A stretch of DNA of 64,000 nucleotides from Citrobacter amalonaticus Y19 (lineage in GTDB: Bacteria; Pseudomonadota; Gammaproteobacteria; Enterobacterales; Enterobacteriaceae), in assembly GCF_000981805.1 (NCBI RefSeq), contig NZ_CP011132.1:4588001-4652000 (forward strand). The letters run 5' to 3'. Shown piece after piece: positions 16,601-23,268 of this stretch. The number at the start of each line of letters is the position of its first letter. Positions within the stretch are counted from its first letter, which is position 1. The notes beneath the pieces are model-generated. The model saw only the letters and a list, made by a program, of their open reading frames with translations, made no database searches and had not been told where the DNA came from. The position numbers and the translations under genes were made by a program.

Positions 16601-16680
16601 GCCTGATGGCGCTGCGCTTATCAGGCCTACTGTTCGTGGAGATGTGTAGGCCGGATAAGGCGTTTACGCCGCCATCCGGC
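16601..16680. repeat. BIME between yiiM and cpxA
   Basis: REP arms GCCTGATGGCG and GCCATCCGGC enclose about 80 bp between convergent genes. It may serve as a 3' barrier for both transcripts. Confidence 0.85.
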
Positions 16681-16688
16681 ACAATCCG

Positions 16689-18062
16689 TTACGAACGTTT
16701 GTACAACGGTAGCCAGATAACCAGACGTAAGCCGCCCAGCGGACTGTCTTCGGCTTTCACCCAGCCGCGATGCTGCTGAATGGCAGTTTCCACAATCGCC
16801 AGACCCAGACCAGTACCGCCGGATTCGCGATCGCGTGCTTCGTCAGTACGATAGAACGGGCGGAAAATCTGCTCGCGGTCTTCCGGGCTGACGCCAGGGC
16901 CATCATCATCCACCGTGATCGTAATACCGTCCTTATCCACCGCGAAGCCGACTTCAATCTTCGTGTGCGAATAGCGCAGGGCGTTACGGACGATGTTTTC
17001 CAGCGCACTTTCCAGCGCGTTCGGGTTACCGTACAGCGGCCACGGTCCCGGCGGGAAATTCACCGTGAGTGATTTACCCATCTGTTCGGCTTCAAAGGCG
17101 GCGTTATCCAGCACCTCGCCCCACAGATGATTGGCCTTCATCGTTTCACTGACCAGCGCGTTTTTCTGCTGATTGCGCGACATCACCAGCAGATCGTTGA
17201 TCATGCTGTCCAGACGCTGCGCTTCGGTTTCAATACGCTCCAGTTCCTTGCTTTCGCCGCTACGGCGACGCAACAGCGCGGTGCCGAGTTGCAGACGCGT
17301 AAGTGGGGTTCTCAGTTCGTGTGAGATGTCTGACAACAGACGCTGCTGCGTGGTCATCATGCGTTCCAGCGCGGTCACCATCTGGTTGAAACTGGCGCCT
17401 GCGGCAAGGAACTCCTGCGGGCCGGCTTCCAGTTCCGGATGTTGACGCAGGTTCCCCTGAGCCACCTCATCCGCCGCGTTTTTCAACTTACGCGCCGGTT
17501 TCGCCAGACTCCACGCCAGCCATAACAACAGTGGGGAACTGACTAACATTGTGACAATCAGCAACAACAGCGGGCGGTCAAACAGCAGGTTGATAAAATC
17601 GGATTGGGAATTGCTGGCCGGGCGAATCAGGTAAAGCTGGTAGTTATCTTCCCCATCTCTGACGGAGAAGGGCCCAACCATCTCGACGCGACCGTACTTT
17701 TTCTTCTGCGGATGATCGGCGTTGTCCGCCTGACCAATAAAGTTACGAATGATCTGCATCTCGCTGCGTTCAGCGCCGATCACGCGTCCTTCTGTGGTCA
17801 CCAGCAATAATCGCTGTCCAGGCGGCGCCCACTTGTCAATCGCACGGAACAAGCGACGCCACCACATCAAATCGTTGGGTGGATCGTTCGCGAGTTCAGC
17901 TTCAACGTGTTGCTCAATCATTAACCCTTGGCGCTGTTCGCTGTCCAGCAGCTCGGTCATCTGGCGTGAGTCGAGCTTGGGTAACATCAGTACCAACATC
18001 AACACCAGTGCCAGCGTCAACCAGAAGATGGCAAAGATGCGCGCGGTTAAGCTTCCTATCAT
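16689..18062 (-). CDS. cpxA: Envelope-stress sensor histidine kinase CpxA
   Basis: A 457-residue inner-membrane histidine kinase/phosphatase. The N-terminal helix is followed by a periplasmic sensor domain of about 130 residues, a second helix around residue 165-190, and a HAMP region. The phosphoacceptor histidine is in LLSDISHELRTPLTRL, and the ATPase boxes are NALRYS, DDDGPGV and GGTGLGLAIVET. It phosphorylates CpxR when envelope proteins misfold. The start overlaps the cpxR stop by 4 bases, so the pair is translationally coupled. Confidence 0.98.
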   Translation of the reverse strand: MIGSLTARIFAIFWLTLALVLMLVLMLPKLDSRQMTELLDSEQRQGLMIEQHVEAELANDPPNDLMWWRRLFRAIDKWAPPGQRLLLVTTEGRVIGAERSEMQIIRNFIGQADNADHPQKKKYGRVEMVGPFSVRDGEDNYQLYLIRPASNSQSDFINLLFDRPLLLLIVTMLVSSPLLLWLAWSLAKPARKLKNAADEVAQGNLRQHPELEAGPQEFLAAGASFNQMVTALERMMTTQQRLLSDISHELRTPLTRLQLGTALLRRRSGESKELERIETEAQRLDSMINDLLVMSRNQQKNALVSETMKANHLWGEVLDNAAFEAEQMGKSLTVNFPPGPWPLYGNPNALESALENIVRNALRYSHTKIEVGFAVDKDGITITVDDDGPGVSPEDREQIFRPFYRTDEARDRESGGTGLGLAIVETAIQQHRGWVKAEDSPLGGLRLVIWLPLYKRS

Positions 18063-18757
18063 GAAGCCGAAACCATCAGATAGCCGCGACCACGCAGGGT
18101 TTTAAACCACGGATGCCCGTCTTTTCGCTCCGGCAGTTTGCGCCGCAGGTTGGAGATATGCATGTCGATGGCGCGGTCGAAAGGCGTCAGGCGTTTACCC
18201 AGCACTTCCTGGCTCAAATGCTCACGCGATACTACCTGGCCGAGATGCTGCGCCAGCAGATAGAGCAGGGTGAATTCGGTGCCGGTTAACTCCAGCGTCT
18301 GGCCATCAAAGCTGGCTTCCTGGCGGCCTGGGTTAAGGCTTAAGGCATCTACTTCCAGCGTCGGTGAGCCGTTATCGCTGCTTTGCTGCTGTTCGCTCCA
18401 GTGTGAACGGCGCAGAATCGCGCGGATACGCGCGACCAGTTCGCGATCGTTAAACGGTTTCGGTAAATAGTCATCCGCGCCCAGCTCAAGGCCGAGTACG
18501 CGATCCAGTTCGCTGCCGCGGGCGGTCAGCATAATCACGGGGGTCTGGTGTGTCTGGCGAAGCGCTTTCAGCGTATCGATACCGTTTTTCTTCGGCATCA
18601 TGACATCAAGCAAAAGTAAATCAATGCTGTCGTCCAGAAGCTCAAGCGCCTGCTCCCCATCGTGGGCAACCAGCACATTGAAGCCTTCCATTTCGAGCAG
18701 CTCCTTTAAAAGGGAAGTCAGCTCTCGGTCATCATCAACTAACAGGATTTTATTCAT
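18059..18757 (-). CDS. cpxR: Response regulator CpxR
   Basis: A 232-residue OmpR/PhoB-type regulator. Receiver domain residues are the acidic pair in LLVDDD, the phosphorylated aspartate in LLLLDVMMP (about residue 51) and Lys in LPKPF. The C-terminal winged helix includes RVLGLELGADDY upstream and RAIDMHISNLRRKL. It activates cpxP, divergently transcribed from a shared 150-bp region that contains a CpxR box at 18813. Confidence 0.98.
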   Translation of the reverse strand: MNKILLVDDDRELTSLLKELLEMEGFNVLVAHDGEQALELLDDSIDLLLLDVMMPKKNGIDTLKALRQTHQTPVIMLTARGSELDRVLGLELGADDYLPKPFNDRELVARIRAILRRSHWSEQQQSSDNGSPTLEVDALSLNPGRQEASFDGQTLELTGTEFTLLYLLAQHLGQVVSREHLSQEVLGKRLTPFDRAIDMHISNLRRKLPERKDGHPWFKTLRGRGYLMVSAS

Positions 18758-18812
18758 TGTTTAAGTACCTCCGAGGCAGAAATTACGTCATCAGGCGTCG
18801 CTAATCCATGAC

Positions 18813-18827
18813 TTTACGTTGTTTTAC
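18813..18827. promoter_or_regulatory. CpxR box in cpxR-cpxP intergenic region
   Basis: The reverse strand reads GTAAA-ACAAC-GTAAA, a perfect match to the CpxR consensus GTAAA-N5-GTAAA, about 80 bp before cpxP. Confidence 0.9.
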
Positions 18828-18907
18828 ACCCCCTGACGCATGTTTGCAGCCCGAATCGTAAACTGTCTCTCGTTGAATCGCGACAGAAAAGATTTTGGGA
18901 GCAAATG

Positions 18908-19408
18908 ATGCGCAAAGTTACCGCTGCCGTCATGGCCTCAACGCTGGCACTCAGTACCGTTAGCCATGCAGCTGAAGTCGTTACAGGCGATAACTGGCAC
19001 CCGGGAGAATCCTCTGCGCCGCGCACTGTACAAAGCCATATGTTTGACGGCATAAGTTTAACCGAACATCAGCGTCAACAGATGCGAGATCTGATGCAAC
19101 AGGCCCGACATGAACAGCCGCCTGTTAATGTTAGCGAAATGGAGACGATGCATCGTCTTATTATTGCAGAAAAATTTGATGAAACCGCTGTACGCGCTCA
19201 GGCAGAAAAGATGGCGCAGGCACAGGTTGCCAGACAGGTCGAAATGGCCAGAGTTCGCAACCAGATGTATCGCCTGCTTACCCCCGAGCAACAAGCGGTT
19301 TTGAACGAGAAGCATCAACAAAGAATGGAGCAGTTGCGCGACGTGACGCAATGGCAAAAAAGTTCTTCGTTGAAGTTATTGAGTAGTAGCAACTCACGTT
19401 CCCAGTAG
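18908..19408 (+). CDS. cpxP: Periplasmic Cpx feedback inhibitor CpxP
   Basis: A 166-residue periplasmic adaptor that represses CpxA signalling and delivers misfolded pilins to DegP. The signal peptide is MRKVTAAVMASTLALSTVSHA, then AEV. The two LTxxQ-type motifs are LTEHQRQQM and LTPEQQAVL. The start at the second ATG (18908) matches E. coli in length. The stop lies 25 bp before the prophage core site, so the insertion leaves the coding region whole. Its 3' UTR encodes CpxQ. Confidence 0.97.
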   Translation: MRKVTAAVMASTLALSTVSHAAEVVTGDNWHPGESSAPRTVQSHMFDGISLTEHQRQQMRDLMQQARHEQPPVNVSEMETMHRLIIAEKFDETAVRAQAEKMAQAQVARQVEMARVRNQMYRLLTPEQQAVLNEKHQQRMEQLRDVTQWQKSSSLKLLSSSNSRSQ

Positions 19409-19416
19409 TAAACCCT

Positions 19417-19475
19417 GTTTTCCTTGCCATAGACACCATCCCTGTCTTCCCCCACATGATGTGGGGGTTTTTTTT
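19417..19475 (+). ncRNA. cpxQ: CpxQ sRNA, 3' fragment of cpxP mRNA
   Basis: CpxQ is a known Hfq-dependent sRNA of about 58 nt, cut by RNase E from the cpxP 3' UTR; it represses several envelope-protein mRNAs. Here the conserved seed region (TTTTCCTTGCCATAGACACC) and the terminator stem CCCCCACA/TGTGGGGG with an 8-T tail are intact. From 19434 on, the sRNA sequence coincides with the prophage core repeat, so its 3' two thirds belong to attL. Confidence 0.85.
19434..19475. other. attL core of the P2-like prophage
   Basis: A 42-base sequence starting CACCATCCCTGTCTTCCCCC and ending in eight T residues is repeated without a mismatch at 51751-51792. The flanking bases differ at both ends (A versus T before, A versus G after). 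It includes the complete CpxQ/cpxP terminator hairpin. Confidence 0.93.
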
Positions 19476-19560
19476 ATCAATAACTTACATCAAACCTTAA
19501 ACAAAAACAGCACCTTACAAAAAGCTGGAAGGAACCTGAACGACTTGGGATTCCCCAGAG

Positions 19561-19579
19561 TGTGGACACAATGTGGACA
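19561..19579. promoter_or_regulatory. Integrase arm-type sites, attL side
   Basis: Two copies of TGTGGACA start at 19561 and 19572, 11 bp apart. The attR side has the same pair at the same spacing (51683 and 51694). P2 Int arm sites have this core. Confidence 0.7.
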
Positions 19580-19598
19580 CTCTGAGGACGGTTTTACA

Positions 19599-20579
19599 TT
19601 AAATCGACGTTCCACCCGCAAGCGGATTCAGTGTGACAGCATTTTGCAGATAATCTGGCGACAAATGCGCATAGACCATCGTTTGTTGAATGCTGGCGTG
19701 TCCCAGTATCTGTTGTAAGGCAATTATGTTCCCCCCGTTCATCATAAAATGGCTGGCGAAGGTATGGCGCAAAATATGCGTTGCTTGGTTCGGCGGGATG
19801 TCGGGTTTGACCATCCGCAGTGTTTTGCAAAATTTCTCATAATCCACCTTAAACAGTTTCGCGCTGGCTTCCTTCCTGATCATCTTTTCCAGTTCTGACG
19901 AAATGGGGACCGTTCGTTTTTTCCCGTTCTTCGTTTTAAGGAATGTGATCCGGCAGTTTGCTATCTGCGAAGGTTTTAGCGTTGCCAGTTCTGACCACCT
20001 CCCACCAGTGCTAACCCCCAGCAATGCAATTAATCGGGCATCACCTGTTAAGGCATCCAGCAGGCTGGCTATTTCGGCTTTTTCCAGGAAGGTCATTTCT
20101 GGGTTAGCCTCGGCCAGTGGCGGTAATCCATGTACTGGATGTGTCCCGACAAACTCTTCCAACTGAATCAGCTTTGTGAACATGCCGGAAAAACGGTACA
20201 TATCCCGGTTAATTGTTGATGGGCTGATCCCGTCGCGAAGTCTTGCGGAACGGTAATCCATCAACATTCTTTTGTTCATCCTGCTAACCGGAATATCACC
20301 CAGCCCGCTGATAGTTTTGAGCAGGTGATTAAATTCCTTTTGGCCGTGTTCATGATTCTGGCCGTGATACTTCCACCATAAATCCAGCAGTTCTTTTAGC
20401 GTGCGGCGATCTGCCCGCTGTCCAGCCCATTCTTTCTGGTTCGCGTTTGCCAGCGTATAGCGTTCAAATGCGACCGCCTCAGCTTTCCTTTCAAACTTCC
20501 GGCGAATGCGACGTCCTTCGCGCCCGCGCGGTCTTATGTCCACTTCATAGCGACCATCATCGAGCTTCTTAATTGACAT
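19599..20579 (-). CDS. int: Tyrosine integrase (P2 Int family)
   Basis: A 326-residue tyrosine recombinase for prophage integration and excision. The arm-binding N-terminus MSIKKLDDGRYEVDIRP is like P2 Int. Catalytic residues fit Arg194 (GGRWSEL), His268 and Arg271 (HILRH), His294 (LGH) and Tyr303 (MVYAHL). The ATG at 20579 has a GGAGGGC ribosome site; a nine-codon extension was rejected. It sits 124 bp from the attL core and is transcribed toward it, downstream of the repressor as in P2. Confidence 0.95.
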   Translation of the reverse strand: MSIKKLDDGRYEVDIRPRGREGRRIRRKFERKAEAVAFERYTLANANQKEWAGQRADRRTLKELLDLWWKYHGQNHEHGQKEFNHLLKTISGLGDIPVSRMNKRMLMDYRSARLRDGISPSTINRDMYRFSGMFTKLIQLEEFVGTHPVHGLPPLAEANPEMTFLEKAEIASLLDALTGDARLIALLGVSTGGRWSELATLKPSQIANCRITFLKTKNGKKRTVPISSELEKMIRKEASAKLFKVDYEKFCKTLRMVKPDIPPNQATHILRHTFASHFMMNGGNIIALQQILGHASIQQTMVYAHLSPDYLQNAVTLNPLAGGTSI

Positions 20580-20648
20580 AAGAAAGCCCTCCGGCGCATA
20601 GATCACTATCTTGGTAACAAATAGTGAAAATGTAATGTTTATAAAGTG

Positions 20649-20942
20649 TTAACCAGTCTGTTTCTCGGATTGGTCTGATTTTGTTACGTCTGGCCCAATG
20701 TGTGCGAGGGCCGGTGCGATTTGACCAGCTTGCGGGGCTGTCTTATTGGTCATTAGCCATAGCGTGTATTTTTCAAACAGCTTTGACTGGGTTATCTGCA
20801 AAACTACTTGGATTCCTGGTTCCTGCTGCCCAGACTCATAGTTCTTAATCGTACCTTTCGCTATTCCGCTGATTTCGCTGAATTTTGCTTGAGTAAACCC
20901 CTCTGCTTTCCTTATCGCTCTTAGTTTTTGCGCAAGATTCAT
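20649..20942 (-). CDS. C: Immunity repressor C
   Basis: A 97-residue HTH_3-type repressor (P2 C is 99). The helix-turn-helix lies in AEGFTQAKFSEISGIAKGTIKNYE, about residues 15-40. The ATG at 20942 gives MNLAQKLRAIRK; an 11-codon extension lacks support. It is divergent from cox, and the probable operators lie in the early promoter immediately upstream (20943-20998). It should keep the early operon off and define superinfection immunity; its sequence is not that of P2 itself, so immunity is probably different. Confidence 0.88.
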   Translation of the reverse strand: MNLAQKLRAIRKAEGFTQAKFSEISGIAKGTIKNYESGQQEPGIQVVLQITQSKLFEKYTLWLMTNKTAPQAGQIAPALAHIGPDVTKSDQSEKQTG

Positions 20943-20998
20943 TTGACATGTTCCTGACTTAATGACTATATTCACCCGAAAAGGTCATTGATTCAGGA
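20943..20998 (+). promoter_or_regulatory. Early promoter Pe with paired repressor operators
   Basis: A consensus -35 TTGACA (20943-20948) and -10 TATATT (20967-20972), 18 bp apart, point toward cox. The 15-mer TCCTGACTTAATGAC (20952-20966) fills the spacer. An inverted copy, GTCATTGATTCAGGA (20984-20998), lies just after the -10; 12 of 15 bases match. Centre-to-centre distance is 32 bp, about three helical turns, as expected for cooperative repressor binding. Confidence 0.7.
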
Positions 20999-21137
20999 TC
21001 TTTTCGGGCATGACTCCAGCCCTTCAGGAGCGTTCCTGAACGGTCTGTAATGGGCTGGATCCTCTGAGACTAGCACGAACTGACCTTAACGCCGAGATTT
21101 CGACGGGTCATTCATCGGAAAAGAGTAGGGGTATGTG

Positions 21138-21410
21138 ATGGAAGCTAATGATTACGTGATCCAGTACCCACTGGAAGCGGTACACCCTGATAAGTTCGCA
21201 GAATTGGTGGGCAAGCCAGCATCGGCGATTGAGTCAATGATTAAGGCTAACAAGCTGCCGGTTGTTGAATTCCGCGACCCAACCAAACCTAATGCGCGCG
21301 CTGGCGATAAATTGGTGCTTTTGTCTGAGTTTAACCGTGGTGTTCGTGAGGCATTTCGTAACCGTCCTGTTGAGCAACGCGACGCTTGGCTTTTATGGAT
21401 GGGACTTTAA
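21138..21410 (+). CDS. cox: Cox excisionase / Pc repressor
   Basis: A 90-residue homologue of P2 Cox (91 aa), recognised by the FAELVGKPASAIESMIKANKLPV winged-helix start and the C-terminal pattern RPVEQRDAWLLWMGL, which parallels RPKEIRDGWLMWLGL of P2. Cox directs Int toward excision and represses the C promoter. It is the first gene of the early operon; the ATG at 21138 follows GGGGT. A GTG one codon upstream is possible. Confidence 0.9.
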   Translation: MEANDYVIQYPLEAVHPDKFAELVGKPASAIESMIKANKLPVVEFRDPTKPNARAGDKLVLLSEFNRGVREAFRNRPVEQRDAWLLWMGL

Positions 21411-21412
21411 GC

Positions 21413-21583
21413 ATGGTTGAACCTCGTTGCATTGCTCAGTTACTGCGTAGCGAAAGCCAACGCCCGATGCCGTTCAAGATTACTCATGGTAAAGGGCGGA
21501 AGGGAATCATCATTCGCACTCGTAAGCCGGGATTTATTTCCATGGTTAAACGTTTCATAAAATCCAGAGGGTTATCGTTATGA
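21413..21583 (+). CDS. Small early protein, Fil/Orf78-like
   Basis: A 56-residue basic protein (MVEPRCIAQLLRSES...) located between cox and B, where P2 has orf78 and phage 186 has fil. The start HGKGRKG segment resembles what I recall of the 186 filamentation-protein family, but the match is weak. The stop overlaps the B start by 4 bases. Function not established. Confidence 0.55.
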   Translation: MVEPRCIAQLLRSESQRPMPFKITHGKGRKGIIIRTRKPGFISMVKRFIKSRGLSL

Positions 21584-22080
21584 CGGTTATGACTTTTGCC
21601 ATAGTGGACAAACAACCCGCAGCCCTTCGCGGCTTGATTGGAAAGTATCTGGCCGCGCCTCGCTGGTCAGATACCTGTGATTTCTATAACCAGATGATGG
21701 AGCGCGAGCGCCTGACAATTTGCTTTCATGCTCAGTTAAAACAGCGTCACGCAAATATGCGCCTCGAGGAAATGAACGACGCCGATCGCGAACGTCTGAT
21801 TAACGCGATTGACGAGCTGCGCAATACCTTCTCTAAATCCCGTCAGATGGGGGCGAGTGCCTCAACGTTCGTCGGGCGAATGACCGTCAGCCAGCGCCGC
21901 GCACTATTCATGCATGCCGGTTTAACTGAAAAAGAATTTAATCAGCCCATCTGGCGCACCGATGAGGCGTCATGTTATTGGCGTGAGAAGCTATTACGCG
22001 CACTGCGTGAATTGATTGCGCTATTTGAAAACGCACCAACGATATTAACTTCGGTAAAGCCTGAACAGTATTTACATTAA
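21580..22080 (+). CDS. B: Replication gene B protein
   Basis: A 166-residue protein, the same length as P2 gpB and similar throughout; the N-terminus and the C-terminal LFENAPTILTSVKPEQYLH are near-identical. P2 B interacts with host DnaB and is needed for lagging-strand synthesis during rolling-circle replication. It overlaps the preceding small gene by 4 bases. It has an internal ATG three codons downstream as an alternative start. Confidence 0.95.
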   Translation: MTVMTFAIVDKQPAALRGLIGKYLAAPRWSDTCDFYNQMMERERLTICFHAQLKQRHANMRLEEMNDADRERLINAIDELRNTFSKSRQMGASASTFVGRMTVSQRRALFMHAGLTEKEFNQPIWRTDEASCYWREKLLRALRELIALFENAPTILTSVKPEQYLH

Positions 22081-22143
22081 TTAGTTTGGATGTGAATTTA
22101 ACGCGCTTAACTGCGCGGGGAATTCTTTTATCTGGAGAATGGA

Positions 22144-22476
22144 ATGAAAGAATTAATAGAGCTTATTTATAAAAGCAATACCTGTGAGGTGTTTGATTGC
22201 TGGCGCTTTATTAAAAAGCAAAAGCAATTATTTGTTTTTAATGTTGATGTAAATAAAATCATTTCGGCAGTTTTAGACGAATATTTTGCGCCCGGCGAAG
22301 TTGGTTATCTGTTTTACCTTGCCTCTAAACCTTCTTTTGTACCAGCCAATGCTACAGCCGTTTCTTTGTCAGCGCGTGATATCAACAAAATCGTTAAGTA
22401 CGTTTGGCGCGAACAACAGCGGCGACGTCGTGCCGAGCGGTGTGACTCAGGCTTTGATGATGGGATTCCGTTTTGA
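22144..22476 (+). CDS. Unknown P2-like early protein
   Basis: A 110-residue product in the position of P2 orf80-83 (between B and A). It is preceded by TGGAGAATGGA. The C-terminal 30 residues are strongly basic (VWREQQRRRRAERCDSG), suggesting nucleic-acid contact. Its AT content is higher than in B. I do not recognise a domain. Confidence 0.65.
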   Translation: MKELIELIYKSNTCEVFDCWRFIKKQKQLFVFNVDVNKIISAVLDEYFAPGEVGYLFYLASKPSFVPANATAVSLSARDINKIVKYVWREQQRRRRAERCDSGFDDGIPF

Positions 22477-22503
22477 GAATTTGTATTAATAAGGTGAGAT
22501 CTA

Positions 22504-22815
22504 ATGTCTGCTCATAATTATGTGATTATTAATAAATGGTTAATTATCTGTGCTATGCCCAACGGCGATTATCAGCTCGCGGAGTTGCGACACGATAAAC
22601 AAACAGGAGGAGCATCACAGTCTGTTATCGCAATTTATCAGAATAAATTAAACCTCGTGGCTGACTCGGTGAATATGCTGGTCAAGCGCGCGATTTATTG
22701 TAGGGATATTTTCACAAATGAAGAGCTGGCAACGCTGACCGCTGAGTTTACTCGTAATTGCATTGATGGTGTAGCGATGTTCAAAAATAAAGGGGGTGGA
22801 AATGTCAGCAAATAA
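22504..22815 (+). CDS. Unknown P2-like early protein
   Basis: A 103-residue soluble protein with AAGGTGAGAT before its ATG. It overlaps the next gene by 14 bases. No catalytic motif or membrane segment is visible. Its place in the B-A interval is the only hint of role. Confidence 0.6.
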   Translation: MSAHNYVIINKWLIICAMPNGDYQLAELRHDKQTGGASQSVIAIYQNKLNLVADSVNMLVKRAIYCRDIFTNEELATLTAEFTRNCIDGVAMFKNKGGGNVSK

Positions 22816-22993
22816 AACTAATGAACAAATCAGACGTGAAGCAACAAAAGAAGTTATTAACAAAATGCGCATTATTTCATTGGCTCAGGCAACCATTTTT
22901 GGTGTGGGTAATCCTGATGCCGGAAAATTAGTAAAAGAGTTGACCGACACAATTATCAACATTGTTGAAGCATCTTATCAGGAGTCTAACTAA
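22802..22993 (+). CDS. Unknown small early protein
   Basis: A 63-residue, mostly helical protein (MSANKTNEQIRREATKEVIN...) with ribosome site GGGGGTGGA before the ATG. An in-frame GTG two codons upstream is less likely. The TAA overlaps the next ATG (TAATG), consistent with coupled translation in the early operon. Confidence 0.6.
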   Translation: MSANKTNEQIRREATKEVINKMRIISLAQATIFGVGNPDAGKLVKELTDTIINIVEASYQESN

Positions 22994-23268
22994 TGGGTGT
23001 TCGTATTGAAATAGGCGACCGCTATGTCGTCACCAGTGACCAGTTTCAATTTATTTTACGCGAGAAGAAAATCGCAAAAGCCGGGATTAACACCGATAAA
23101 GAATATCTTGATACTGTCGGATATTATCCGAAATTAAGCCAGCTTGTTTCTGGTTTGCTGCATCATACAATTCTGACCGGCGACGCAACCGCATTTGAAT
23201 CGCTGGCCGTACAGGTTGAGCGCGTGGCCGAACAATGTCAGGCGGCTTTCTGCAACAATGGCCGTTGA
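22993..23268 (+). CDS. P2 Orf83-like protein (probable DUF5405 family)
   Basis: A 91-residue protein with MGVRIEIGDRYVVTSDQFQFILREKK at its start, a pattern I associate with the DUF5405 family found next to gene A in P2 relatives. Its last 11 bases overlap the gene A start. Function unknown. Confidence 0.65.
   Translation: MGVRIEIGDRYVVTSDQFQFILREKKIAKAGINTDKEYLDTVGYYPKLSQLVSGLLHHTILTGDATAFESLAVQVERVAEQCQAAFCNNGR

Noticed and set aside
18908..19475. Disruption of cpxP by the prophage
   Set aside because: The cpxP stop is upstream of the core and the 42-bp repeat restores the 3' UTR and terminator.
19461..19718. 85-codon plus-strand frame next to attL
   Set aside because: Starts inside the terminator and runs antisense into int; no support as a gene.
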